This document shows positions 26,551-34,776 of a DNA stretch of 64,000 nt, one piece after another. The notes under the pieces were generated by a model, which saw nothing but the letters and a program-made list of their open reading frames with translations, searched no databases and was not told where the DNA came from. The stretch covers positions 309,011 to 373,010 of the forward strand of contig JANQKF010000015.1 of the NCBI GenBank assembly GCA_028281285.1. The letters are read 5' to 3'. Each line of letters starts with the position of its first letter. The stretch's first letter is position 1. Made by a program: the position numbers and the translations under genes. This stretch comes from Cyclobacteriaceae bacterium (lineage in GTDB: Bacteria; Bacteroidota; Bacteroidia; Cytophagales; Cyclobacteriaceae).

Positions 26551-27276
26551 TTATTTGATTTTGAAAGTGAGCTTGATCGACATTCGACTACTAACGGGCT
26601 CTCCATTAAATGTTGCAGGATTCCAGTCTGGAAGCCGGTTCATCACACGGATGGCCTCATTGTCGAATAAATCCCCTAGGGATTCGGCAATAGTTATATT
26701 GCTTACTTTCCCTGCTCGATCGACAGAAAATAACACTTTCACATGACCCTGAATACTATCTTTTCTGGCCAACTCTGGGTAGGTAAGTTCTCTATCGATA
26801 AATTGATAGAACTTCTCAAAACCCATTTTCGGAGCTGCCTTTATCAGTATATCTTCTTTTAGAAGTTCACTGCTTGTTTCAATTTCTTCTGCAGGTTGTT
26901 GGAATTTTGACTCCAAAGGATCAGGCACCTGACTTCTATCGGATTCTTTTTTGGGAGGTGTGGAGACAACGGTTTTGGGTTCTTCAACCTTCGGCTGTTC
27001 TTCCTGTATTATTTCCTCTTTTTGTTCAGAGGATTTGTCCAATACCTCTTCTTGAATTGGCTGTTCTTCCTGAACAGGTTCTTCAACAGCAGGCTGATTT
27101 ACTGCCAGGGTATATACTACCACGGCCACCGGAATAGTCAATGTCCAAAGAAGTTTGCTTTTATAGGCAATATCCAATAAGCGTCTACTCCCTTTCAGCA
27201 CTAAATCAAAGTCCCGAAGGGAATTGATCTCTTCAGTACTGACCTCCTGTCTCCTCTTTACAAATCGGTACTTCAT
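26551..27276 (-). CDS. TonB-family energy transducer with cytoplasmic N-terminal extension
   Basis: This 241-residue protein has a 41-residue basic/hydrophilic N-terminus (FVKRRQEVSTEEINSLRDF), unusually long for TonB. A membrane segment at about 42-60 follows, then a Pro/Glu/Gln-rich periplasmic spacer (about 62-140, EEPVQEEQPIQEE). A TonB C-terminal domain covers about 150-241 (FYQFIDRELTYPELARKDSI, GHVKVLFSVDRAGKVSNI, RLPDWNPATFNGEPV). It starts 1 bp after the ECF sigma gene, so the two are translationally close. The cytoplasmic extension occupies the place an anti-sigma domain would, which is inference. It is followed by the FG-GAP gene (11 bp). Confidence 0.9.
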   Translation of the reverse strand: MKYRFVKRRQEVSTEEINSLRDFDLVLKGSRRLLDIAYKSKLLWTLTIPVAVVVYTLAVNQPAVEEPVQEEQPIQEEVLDKSSEQKEEIIQEEQPKVEEPKTVVSTPPKKESDRSQVPDPLESKFQQPAEEIETSSELLKEDILIKAAPKMGFEKFYQFIDRELTYPELARKDSIQGHVKVLFSVDRAGKVSNITIAESLGDLFDNEAIRVMNRLPDWNPATFNGEPVSSRMSIKLTFKIK

Positions 27277-27277
27277 C

Positions 27278-27844
27278 TTATGACAAGTTTCTAACTTCTT
27301 TTCTCATCCTTCCCAAAACACGATAAGTTCTGGTTTTGGCATTGTTCTCGGTGATTCCGAGAATATAACCCACTTCTCTGAAACTTTTGGCCTCAAAGAA
27401 CCTCAATTCAATCAATTCAAGGTCTTTAGGTTCCAATGTCTCTAACAAACCTGGCAGTGAGTTCATCCAGATTTCCTTTTCATTCTCTTCCAATTGAAGT
27501 TCATCCAGCAAATCCGCATGCATGTAATCTTCAAGTGCTACCGTCCTATACTTTTTCTGAGCCCTAAAAAAATCGTAACATTCGTTAACTGCAATCCTAT
27601 AAAGCCATGAGGAAAAAGAAAGCCCTTGGTCCTTATACTTTCGTATATGGGCAAGGGCTTTATAAAAGACAGAAGAGGTAATATCTTTGCTCGCTTCAAG
27701 TTGCCCTATGCGAGAATAAACAAATCTAAATATTGGCTCGTGGTACTTCTCGTAGATCGCACTGAATCTTTTAGGATCTTTCTTCGATTGCTCGATGATC
27801 AAACGCTCGTCCAACGCTACTTCATTTGCTATCTTAGAATCCAC
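27278..27844 (-). CDS. ECF-type sigma-70 family factor
   Basis: This 188-residue sigma factor starts at GTG (27844); no alternative in-frame ATG precedes region 2. Region 2 is seen in FSAIYEKYHEPIFRFVYSRI and DITSSVFYKALAHIRKY, SFSSWLYRIAVNECYDFFR. Region 4 is seen in LEPKDLELIELRFFEAKSFR and EVGYILGITENNAKTRTYRVL. It is the first gene of a tight operon with TonB, FG-GAP/type-B CTD and PorP-OmpA genes. It therefore probably controls, or responds to, this surface complex. Region 27845-28025 upstream is AT-rich and contains the divergent promoter to the VWA gene. Confidence 0.9.
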   Translation of the reverse strand: MDSKIANEVALDERLIIEQSKKDPKRFSAIYEKYHEPIFRFVYSRIGQLEASKDITSSVFYKALAHIRKYKDQGLSFSSWLYRIAVNECYDFFRAQKKYRTVALEDYMHADLLDELQLEENEKEIWMNSLPGLLETLEPKDLELIELRFFEAKSFREVGYILGITENNAKTRTYRVLGRMRKEVRNLS

Positions 27845-28025
27845 TTTTGAGCTTTTGTGAGTCTAATGTTTTATTTTAGATTCGACCGTATAACGGGTTG
27901 AAAAAGAAAAGATACAGGGCTGGAAAAAAAATTATCCGACCTGTACATCCTACAATTTAAAAAATTAGTAGGTCATGAAAATTTGATTAAACCAATTTGA
28001 CCTCAAAAGCGTTCTCTCTTCACTC

Positions 28026-29123
28026 ATGCGCGGATACCGATTTTCAAAGTTCATTCCAAAAAAAGCTCAAAATGAATCAGCTTTCGATAACCTGCTGAAT
28101 ATCTTCCTCCAACTGGTCAGTATTACAGGAGGGGACGCATCAGAAGCGCTCAACTGGTTGACCAACCTGGATAACGAATACAATATCACTAACGGACAAT
28201 ATGGTATAGGTGATTTCATTGATGAGTTGAAAGAAAAAGGCTACCTGACCGAGGAAAGCAGGACTGGCAACTTTGAAGTGACAGATAAGACTGGGCAAAA
28301 AATACGGAAAAGCGCATTAGAGGAAATCTTTGGTAAACTGAAAAAATCGGGTAAGGGGCAGCACAGAACTGATATTTCAGGAATAGGAGATGAAACGGGT
28401 ACAGATAGAAGACCCTTTGAATTTGGTGACACAATCCAACAAATTGCCATGACCGACTCTATTCGTAATGCTCAAATCAATCATGGATTTGGCGATTTCA
28501 TGTTGACAGAGGATGATCTGGAAGTGGTTGAAACGGAGTATAAAACCCAGACATCAACAGTTTTGATGATTGACATCAGCCATTCCATGATACTTTATGG
28601 TGAGGACCGCATCACACCAGCAAAAAAAGTGGCAATGGCTCTTGCAGAGTTGATCACCACCAAGTACCCTAAAGACACTTTGGATGTGATTGTGTTCGGA
28701 AATGATGCCTGGCAAATCGAGATTAAAGACCTTCCCTACCTCCAAGTTGGGCCTTACCACACTAACACCATAGCAGGTCTTGAATTAGCAATGGACATTC
28801 TCAGAAGGAGAAAAAATGCCAATAAGCAAATTTTCATGATTACGGACGGTAAACCTACCTGTATGAAGGTGGGTATCAAATACTATAAAAATGCGTTTGG
28901 GCTTGACCCAAAAATCCTGAACAAGACGCTAAACCTTGCCACACAATGCAGACGCTTGCACATCCCAGTCACGACTTTTATGATCGCCTCTGATCCTTAT
29001 TTGAAAGAGTTTGTGCAAGAGTTTACCAAAACCAACAATGGAAATGCCTATTACAGTAGCCTGAAAGGATTGGGCCACCTCATATTTGAGGATTATAAAA
29101 GAAACAGACGAAAAAGATATTGA
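28026..29123 (+). CDS. VWA-domain protein (partner of MoxR/ChlI-like AAA+)
   Basis: This 365-residue cytoplasmic protein has no signal peptide. An N-terminal helical region covers residues 1-170. A von Willebrand A domain follows, with the MIDAS motif D183-I-S185-H-S187 in LMIDISHSMILYG and the later MITDGKPT aspartate. The C-terminus is basic (YKRNRRKRY). VWA proteins of this type pair with MoxR/magnesium-chelatase-like AAA+ ATPases as two-part chaperone-like machines. The ATPase gene starts one base after this stop codon. The pairing resembles Mycobacterium Rv0958/Rv0959-type genes, whose function is also unclear. Confidence 0.85.
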   Translation: MRGYRFSKFIPKKAQNESAFDNLLNIFLQLVSITGGDASEALNWLTNLDNEYNITNGQYGIGDFIDELKEKGYLTEESRTGNFEVTDKTGQKIRKSALEEIFGKLKKSGKGQHRTDISGIGDETGTDRRPFEFGDTIQQIAMTDSIRNAQINHGFGDFMLTEDDLEVVETEYKTQTSTVLMIDISHSMILYGEDRITPAKKVAMALAELITTKYPKDTLDVIVFGNDAWQIEIKDLPYLQVGPYHTNTIAGLELAMDILRRRKNANKQIFMITDGKPTCMKVGIKYYKNAFGLDPKILNKTLNLATQCRRLHIPVTTFMIASDPYLKEFVQEFTKTNNGNAYYSSLKGLGHLIFEDYKRNRRKRY

Positions 29124-29124
29124 G

Positions 29125-30642
29125 ATGAACTATAGCGAATTGAACGCTGATATATTGCTACAACTGAAGACTTTAGGTGAACTCAGGGCCGTGGGATATA
29201 CTCCGAAATCCGTGAAACAGGAATTAAGGGATAATCTGATTCAAAAAATTCGGCAAAAGGAACCAACGTTCGAAGGAATATGGGGATATGAGGACACCGT
29301 TATTCCCGATATAGAGCGCGCCATTTTGTCGATGCACAATATCAATTTACTCGGATTAAGAGGCCAGGCTAAAACGAAAATCGCTCGACAAATGATTGAG
29401 CTTCTGGATGAGTACGTTCCTGTTATTGCGGGCTCAGAACTCAACGATGATCCAACAGAGCCTATTTCAAGATTCGGAGTCGACCAGGTAAGCGCTCATG
29501 GTGATCAAACAGAAATCTCATGGCTCCACAGAAGTGAGCGCTACTCTGAAAAACTAGCCACTCCAGATGTATCCATCGCTGATTTAATTGGAGATGTTGA
29601 CCCTATAAAAGCAGCCTCACTCAAGCTTCCTTATTCAGATGAAAGAGTGATTCACTATGGTCTAGTTCCAAGATCGCATCGCGGAATTTTTGTTATTAAT
29701 GAACTTCCTGACCTGCAAGCCAGAATACAGGTAGCCTTGTTCAATATTCTTCAGGAAGGTGACATTCAGATACGAGGCTTCAAATTGAGATTACCTTTGG
29801 ATATCCAGTTTGTATTTACCGCCAACCCTGAAGACTATACAAATAGAGGAAGCATTGTGACTCCACTAAAAGACCGAATCGATAGCCAAATAATCACACA
29901 TTATCCAAAGACAATCGAAGTAGGTAAGCAAGTGACCACCCAAGAAGCGAATATCAAGGACCCTCAAAAGGAACAAGTAGTAGTTAATGAACTTGCACAG
30001 GATTTGATTGAGCAGATCGCATTTGAAGCGCGTGAGAGCGAGTATGTGGACGAAAAGAGTGGTGTATCTGCTCGATTGACAATTTCAGCCTATGAGAATT
30101 TGTTAAGCACCGCTGAAAGACGAGCTCTATTGAACAATGAGCATCAGGTGTACATCAGGGTGAGTGATTTCATTGGAGTGGTACCAGCCATCACAGGGAA
30201 AGTGGAGCTGGTCTATGAGGGTGAACAGGAAGGTGCTGGTATCGTGGCACATAGTCTGATCGGCAAAGCGATCAGAACACAGTTTGCCAATTACTTTCCA
30301 AAACCTGATGATAAAAAGGGGCCGGCTGAAAAAAATCCATATCAACCGATTATCAATTGGTTTGGGGAAGGCTATACCATCGATTTGCTCAATGATCTTC
30401 CCTTCAATGAATATGAAAAAGCGCTAAAAACCATCCCCGGATTGGAAGACTTGGTGAAAAAAAATCATCCTGGAAAGTCTAAACATGAGCGCTTGTTTCT
30501 AATGGAATTTGCGCTACATGGGCTTGCCGAGTATAGCAAGCTAAGCAAATCAGCCTTGGATACCGGTACCCGATTCAAAGACTTGCTAAGCAGCATGTTT
30601 TCCATGCCTGATCTGGATGATATCTCAGAAGATGATCTGTAA
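29125..30642 (+). CDS. MoxR/magnesium-chelatase-I-like AAA+ ATPase
   Basis: The ATG at 29125, one base after the VWA stop, gives 505 residues; an upstream in-frame TTG inside the VWA gene is less likely. Walker A is G77-L-R-G-Q-A-K-T84. The Walker B region reads IFVINELPDL, with Asn where most AAA+ proteins have Asp before the catalytic Glu. Sensor 1 is in IQFVFTANPEDYTN, followed by the arginine-finger region PLKDRIDSQI. A C-terminal helical domain completes it. Together with the VWA partner it probably forms a cobaltochelatase/magnesium-chelatase-like remodelling complex on an unknown protein target. It is followed after 2 bp by an AlbA_2-domain gene. Confidence 0.85.
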   Translation: MNYSELNADILLQLKTLGELRAVGYTPKSVKQELRDNLIQKIRQKEPTFEGIWGYEDTVIPDIERAILSMHNINLLGLRGQAKTKIARQMIELLDEYVPVIAGSELNDDPTEPISRFGVDQVSAHGDQTEISWLHRSERYSEKLATPDVSIADLIGDVDPIKAASLKLPYSDERVIHYGLVPRSHRGIFVINELPDLQARIQVALFNILQEGDIQIRGFKLRLPLDIQFVFTANPEDYTNRGSIVTPLKDRIDSQIITHYPKTIEVGKQVTTQEANIKDPQKEQVVVNELAQDLIEQIAFEARESEYVDEKSGVSARLTISAYENLLSTAERRALLNNEHQVYIRVSDFIGVVPAITGKVELVYEGEQEGAGIVAHSLIGKAIRTQFANYFPKPDDKKGPAEKNPYQPIINWFGEGYTIDLLNDLPFNEYEKALKTIPGLEDLVKKNHPGKSKHERLFLMEFALHGLAEYSKLSKSALDTGTRFKDLLSSMFSMPDLDDISEDDL

Positions 30643-30644
30643 TA

Positions 30645-31301
30645 ATGTGGACGAAAATTGGGATAGAGCGCCTTATAGCACGAGGGGAAGGACAATTTCT
30701 GGAGTTTAAAAAGAAAGCCAATCATCCGGAAAAAATAGTGAGAGAACTAGTCGCATTTGCCAATTCAAGAGGAGGAAGACTTTTTTTGGGTGTAGATGAT
30801 GACGGTACCGCTTCAGGCAGTAGAGAAATTGAAGGAGAGGTTTTTGTTCTGGAGCAAGCCATAAAACAGTTGGTTACACCTAAACTTCCATATACTCAGG
30901 AGATTGTGAAACTCACTCCGAAAAAGGGAATTGCGATTTTTGACATTCCTGAAAGCACCAAAAAACCCCACACCTGGAAGGATCCGCAAACTGACAAGAA
31001 GCTGACTTACATCCGAGCGGGTGATCAGAGTTTGAAAGCGAGCAGAGAAGTCAGAGAAATCATTCGAAGAAGAATGAAACCGAGAGATATTCAATTCAAC
31101 TTCGGAGAAAAAGAAAAGTTACTAATGGAACTGTTGGACCAAAGGGAAAACATTACTCTAAAGGAATTCAAAGAAAAAGCCAGGCTGACCTATTACCTGG
31201 CGTCAAGAACTTTGGTTCGTCTGGTTCTTGCAAATGTATTGGATGTTGTTCCGAATGAGAATGAAGACACCTATGTCTTGAAAGTCAATCCTGAATCCTG
31301 A
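30645..31301 (+). CDS. AlbA_2 (Schlafen-type) domain protein
   Basis: This 218-residue protein has an AlbA_2/Schlafen-like domain at about residues 15-140. It begins with [20 protein letters not shown] and continues with [20 protein letters not shown], the signature of the family formerly called divergent AAA-4. Residues 150-218 look like a winged helix ([21 protein letters not shown]). Such proteins often act as nucleic-acid-binding regulators; the Schlafen group includes RNA-cutting members. The direct link (2 bp) to the VWA-AAA+ pair suggests one operon. The 3' end overlaps the convergent YbjQ-family gene by 17 bp. Confidence 0.75.
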   Translation: MWTKIGIERLIARGEGQFLEFKKKANHPEKIVRELVAFANSRGGRLFLGVDDDGTASGSREIEGEVFVLEQAIKQLVTPKLPYTQEIVKLTPKKGIAIFDIPESTKKPHTWKDPQTDKKLTYIRAGDQSLKASREVREIIRRRMKPRDIQFNFGEKEKLLMELLDQRENITLKEFKEKARLTYYLASRTLVRLVLANVLDVVPNENEDTYVLKVNPES

Positions 31302-31608
31302 CTGCTGTGCCACTGGCGCTCACCATAAGCATGCTACCCCTGTCACCAATAGTTTCATAATCCAAATCAATGCCCACTACTGCATTTGCTCCAAGACTTC
31401 GAGCATTATGTAACATTTCTTGCATAGCGTTCTCCTTTGCTTCCCGCAATACTTTTTCATAAGAGCCAGATCTACCTCCAACCAAGTCTGTTATGCTGGC
31501 GAACAGATCTTTGAATAGGTTGGCGCCAATAATCGCCTCACCTGTTACCACCCCATAATAATTGGTAATTATTTGTCCTTGAATATCGTTCGTAGTCGTA
31601 GTAATCAT
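31285..31608 (-). CDS. YbjQ/UPF0145 family protein
   Basis: This 107-residue protein matches Ybj[21 protein letters not shown], then [19 protein letters not shown] and a [10 protein letters not shown] segment. The C-terminal part is [20 protein letters not shown] with a closing [11 protein letters not shown]. Family members form small pentameric rings; their role is unproven and they are sometimes called heavy-metal-binding. It starts from its own ATG, and its 3' end overlaps the AlbA_2 gene by 17 bp, so the two messages are antisense over that stretch. Confidence 0.85.
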   Translation of the reverse strand: MITTTTNDIQGQIITNYYGVVTGEAIIGANLFKDLFASITDLVGGRSGSYEKVLREAKENAMQEMLHNARSLGANAVVGIDLDYETIGDRGSMLMVSASGTAVRIQD

Positions 31609-31710
31609 CTTTTAATCGTTACCATTACTCAACACGAACTGGAAAGTCTTGGTCAGAAATAAAGGATAAGAGGACCCTAGGCAAATCCAGTGGATTTTTA
31701 AGCTGCCGAA

Positions 31711-32418
31711 TTAAGGTAGGTTACCGAGTTGTTCGGCCAGTTTTTGACTAACTTCTGAACCATATTCATTCTCCTCAATTGCTTCAAGCAGTTTTAAAGA
31801 ATTCACGGTATCACCAAGTTGCCAATAGGCCAACCCTAAATACCACCGGGTTTGCTGCCAGTATTTGTTGGAATCCGGGTCTATTCCAATATTCAATAAG
31901 GAGCTGACCGCTAGTTTGGAATCATTAGCACCCAATGCCGCTATGCCACGATAAAAATGGTATTCCGTGATCAAGGAATCCGGTTGAATTAAAGAGAATT
32001 TATCCAAGGCTCCCGCAAAATCTCCTAAGGAGTAGAGGCGCATTGCCTCGGTCATCAATTTTTCCTCTTCTCCTCTTATGCTAATTAGATCGGGGTATGG
32101 TTCGTACACGTCATCAAAAGAAATGCTGGATTCTGGTCTTGAAATCAAAAACCCGATCACACCTATGATAACTACGGCCGCTGCCATATACCATACCCTA
32201 AAATTACTCCTTCCGGGTTTGATTACTTCATTATGAATTTCGGAGAGCTCTTTGGAGAGATTGTTCAGCTCGATGGCATCAAGAGATTGATCGTACCAAG
32301 ACAGGTATCGATCAAACTGACCTTCGTTAACCTCAAGCTTCTCCATGGTCTGACTTTTTGTTAAGTCACCACCTTTGAAAGCCTCGAGGAGCAATATAAT
32401 ATCCTCCGTTATTTTCAA
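31711..32418 (-). CDS. Single-pass membrane TPR protein paired with ECF sigma (copy 1)
   Basis: This 235-residue protein has a cytoplasmic N-terminal region (residues 1-70, acidic/helical, ILLLEAFKGGDLTKSQTMEK). One membrane helix follows at about 76-94 (MAAAVVIIGVIGFLIS), then a C-terminal TPR-like region (FAGALDKFSLIQPDSLITEY, FYRGIAALGANDSKLAVSSL, TRWYLGLAYWQLGDTVNSL) facing the periplasm. The gene starts 3 bp after the sigma gene upstream. Position and topology fit an anti-sigma factor with a periplasmic TPR sensor, though it has no HxxxCxxC zinc motif. A paralogue occupies the same place in the next sigma module. Confidence 0.65.
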   Translation of the reverse strand: MKITEDIILLLEAFKGGDLTKSQTMEKLEVNEGQFDRYLSWYDQSLDAIELNNLSKELSEIHNEVIKPGRSNFRVWYMAAAVVIIGVIGFLISRPESSISFDDVYEPYPDLISIRGEEEKLMTEAMRLYSLGDFAGALDKFSLIQPDSLITEYHFYRGIAALGANDSKLAVSSLLNIGIDPDSNKYWQQTRWYLGLAYWQLGDTVNSLKLLEAIEENEYGSEVSQKLAEQLGNLP

Positions 32419-32421
32419 GGG

Positions 32422-33024
32422 TTATTTATCTTCGATAAACACGTCTTGCATCTCAATATTCAAATCACTAACAAGTTGCATTAATTTAACCATACAGCGG
32501 TATTTTTTATTCTTCGCTGTAGCCTCGTTGGCAAGATCAAATTTCTCAGCAATTTCCTTAAGAGACATCCCAGAATAATAAAAGTCACTTAAAATGTCTT
32601 TACAGCTTTCACCCAATTGTTCCAACAAGTCAGACAGGGTAAGCTTTTTCTCGTAAACAATTACTAAGTTTTCTATTTCATCAGTCGCAATAGTACTCAT
32701 GTGAATGTCAAATAGTGACAAATCAAAGGTCTTATTTTCTTGTTTTAAGGTTTTGTACCAAATATTCCTACTTATCGCATATAAGTAGGTACTAAGTTTA
32801 GACTTTCCTAAAAATTTTCCCTTCCTAATATGATCATATAATACCATGATGGCCTGCTGAAAAACATCAGCTGCATCCTCAGCATTACCCTTAGATTTGA
32901 AGACTAAGGATTTAACGGATTCATAGTTTGCTATGTAGATTACCTTTAGGGCATTATTTATAGCAACTCTGTCTCCCGACTGAATCGTGGTTATTATTTC
33001 CTGATCTGTCAATTGCTGAGGCAA
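32422..33024 (-). CDS. ECF-like sigma factor (copy 1)
   Basis: This 200-residue protein starts at TTG (33024), with an in-frame stop only a few codons upstream. Region 2: YESVKSLVFKSKGNAEDAAD, VFQQAIMVLYDHIRKGKF, SKLSTYLYAISRNIWYKTL. Region 4: LLEQLGESCKDILSDFYYSG, MSLKEIAEKFDLANEATAKN followed by KKYRCMVKLMQL. It belongs to the same subgroup as the sigma at 34001, and the aligned N-termini (PQQLTDQEIITTIQSG versus TRTLSDIEAIKAISTG) support both TTG starts. The downstream gene (3 bp) is the TPR membrane partner. The 279-bp stretch 33025-33303 upstream holds no gene that could be recognised. Confidence 0.85.
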   Translation of the reverse strand: MPQQLTDQEIITTIQSGDRVAINNALKVIYIANYESVKSLVFKSKGNAEDAADVFQQAIMVLYDHIRKGKFLGKSKLSTYLYAISRNIWYKTLKQENKTFDLSLFDIHMSTIATDEIENLVIVYEKKLTLSDLLEQLGESCKDILSDFYYSGMSLKEIAEKFDLANEATAKNKKYRCMVKLMQLVSDLNIEMQDVFIEDK

Positions 33025-33303
33025 ATAGAATTAATCCGAAACTTAAAGATTAAATATCGGATTCCAGATAAATAAATTCAATATTGTTGCTCACCTTGCA
33101 CCCTTTATTAGCACAAACTATTTGAATAGGTCTATTTTTACCTGACTTATTTAGCCTCTTCAATCGATTTTTGCATGAAATTTCTCATCAATTCCCGGTA
33201 TTGTGAAAACTCTTACTGAAGTGCCTCCTACTCTGCCAATTCGAAATCCTGAAATTTAAACCATGTTTTGGCTGTCCGCTATTTATTGGAAAGGATATTG
33301 GCA

Positions 33304-34014
33304 TTAATCTTCTAACACTCGGGCTAAGTCTCGACTTCGCAAATATTGAAATTCTCCTCGTTTGATAGTATTCAACATATCAATAGACTTCAATTTTTGG
33401 CCGGATTGCCAATAGGCTAAGGCCAAGTACCATTTCGTCTGTTGATAATACTTGTTGGTCTCCTTCGTCCCTATGGCCTCAAATAATACAATTGCCTCTT
33501 CAAAACGCTCACTACCAAGCGCACTTAGACCGGCATAGAATGTCAGCTCCGGACTCAATTCTTCCAAATTCTTACTCGTCAGAAGTTCATATGCCCTGGA
33601 GTAGTTTCTTCGAGAATACTCAGTAAGCCCAATATCAAATGATTGCGAATCAGGTCCGCGAAAAGTTTCTAATTGCTCGAAATGTTCAAAGTAGTCCTCG
33701 AATCTTGGGCTTTCAGGTTTCAAAATCAAAAAGCCCAAAACAAAAATAAGAACCACACTGGCAGCTGTTCTGAGCCAGAACACCAACTTCTTATCTTCAG
33801 CTTGAGGCCTCTCGGCAGAATTAATCTCTTTTAAAGATTCTTTCAGAGCTGCTCCTTCAATTTGTAGAATTAACTCTTTGTGGTCTTTGATAGCATCTTG
33901 AAGTTCATCGTTGTTCAACACCTTGCCATCGATATCCAAAACCTCCCGGCTTTCAATTTCGCCAGCCAGGTATTTTTCCAATAGCTCTATGTTTACTTGC
34001 CTACTCATCTTCAA
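33304..34014 (-). CDS. Single-pass membrane TPR protein paired with ECF sigma (copy 2)
   Basis: This 236-residue protein is a paralogue of the one at 31711. It has a cytoplasmic N-terminal region (residues 1-80, QVNIELLEKYLAGEIESREV) and a membrane helix at about 84-101 (TAASVVLIFVLGFLI). A periplasmic TPR-like C-terminal region follows (SRRNYSRAYELLTSKNLEEL, FYAGLSALGSERFEEAIVLF, TKWYLALAYWQSGQKLKSI). It overlaps the 3' end of its sigma gene by 14 bp, so translation is coupled. It is probably the membrane inhibitor or sensor of that sigma factor, by position. The same WYL-LAYWQ element is kept in both paralogues. Confidence 0.65.
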   Translation of the reverse strand: MKMSRQVNIELLEKYLAGEIESREVLDIDGKVLNNDELQDAIKDHKELILQIEGAALKESLKEINSAERPQAEDKKLVFWLRTAASVVLIFVLGFLILKPESPRFEDYFEHFEQLETFRGPDSQSFDIGLTEYSRRNYSRAYELLTSKNLEELSPELTFYAGLSALGSERFEEAIVLFEAIGTKETNKYYQQTKWYLALAYWQSGQKLKSIDMLNTIKRGEFQYLRSRDLARVLED

Positions 34015-34579
34015 AATCGGATCTTAGAAACTTGTGTTGTTTTACGATCTCTCTAAGTTTTTGTAAACATCGGTATTTTTTATTCTTTGTAGCACCTTCG
34101 CTTCCAAGCCCAAATTCTTTCGTAAGAATCTTCACTGTCTTTTTCTCGAAATAAAAGTCCATCAAAAGTTTCTTACAATCCTTATCGATCTTATCTAGTA
34201 TCTTTCTGATACTCAGCTGTTTTTCATGCAGCCGCATTTCTGTTTCAAACTGCGCAGACTCTTGTTGACTAATCACCTGAAGGTTGGTTCTTTGTCTTCT
34301 AAGTTCTTTGAGCCATAGATTTTTTGCAACTGCATGTATATAGGCTTTCAAGCTACCACGATGGTCAAATTGCCCTTTTCTGATATTTAAGTATAGGACG
34401 ACCAGTGCATCTTGAAGGACGTCTAAAGCGGCCTCCTCGGTACCAGAATTATTTAAAACGAAGTATTTGATACCTTGAAGATGTTGGTTATAGAGAAACG
34501 CCATTGCATCATCCACCAGTTTTTTATTCCCCGTTGAGATCGCTTTAATCGCTTCAATATCTGATAAAGTTCTAGTCAA
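34001..34579 (-). CDS. ECF-like sigma factor (copy 2)
   Basis: This 192-residue protein starts at TTG (34579); alignment with the sigma at 32422 places both starts at the same point. Region 2: LQGIKYFVLNNSGTEEAALD, VLQDALVVLYLNIRKGQFDH, RGSLKAYIHAVAKNLWLKEL. Region 4: KILDKIDKDCKKLLMDFYFE, VKILTKEFGLGSEGATKNKK followed by YRCLQKLREI. The shared GATKNKKYRC/ATAKNKKYRC marks a specific subgroup. It is divergent from the TPR-CHAT gene across a 197-bp gap that contains the GATGACCTTTTAA element. It probably regulates that gene and itself (inference). Confidence 0.85.
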   Translation of the reverse strand: MTRTLSDIEAIKAISTGNKKLVDDAMAFLYNQHLQGIKYFVLNNSGTEEAALDVLQDALVVLYLNIRKGQFDHRGSLKAYIHAVAKNLWLKELRRQRTNLQVISQQESAQFETEMRLHEKQLSIRKILDKIDKDCKKLLMDFYFEKKTVKILTKEFGLGSEGATKNKKYRCLQKLREIVKQHKFLRSDFEDE

Positions 34580-34668
34580 GGCGTTTATGGCAAGTACGTC
34601 TGAAATATGTCAAACACAATTAGTACTGGGCCGTCAGGGACAACCGAACCAAAAAAGCACGACTCCAC

Positions 34669-34681
34669 GATGACCTTTTAA
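34669..34681 (+). promoter_or_regulatory. 13-bp element shared with 38264-38276 (candidate alternative-sigma element)
   Basis: GATGACCTTTTAA occurs here, 96 bp before the TPR-CHAT start, and again 81 bp before the lipoprotein start at 38357. TGACC is compatible with an ECF -35-like element. No -10 partner common to both sites could be identified with confidence. Confidence 0.35.
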
Positions 34682-34776
34682 TGACTTAAGGAATTACAAG
34701 GAAAGTCAAAATAAATATATTATAAATTAAATTTCGCTAGTTCTGTACATTAGTGTTCCTCCTTAAACTTTTCAAT

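Noticed and set aside
33025..33303. Hidden gene or RNA in the gap between the two sigma modules
   Set aside because: No start-stop frame of useful length, hairpin with T-tract, or tRNA-like structure was seen; it is probably just the promoter region of the first sigma gene.
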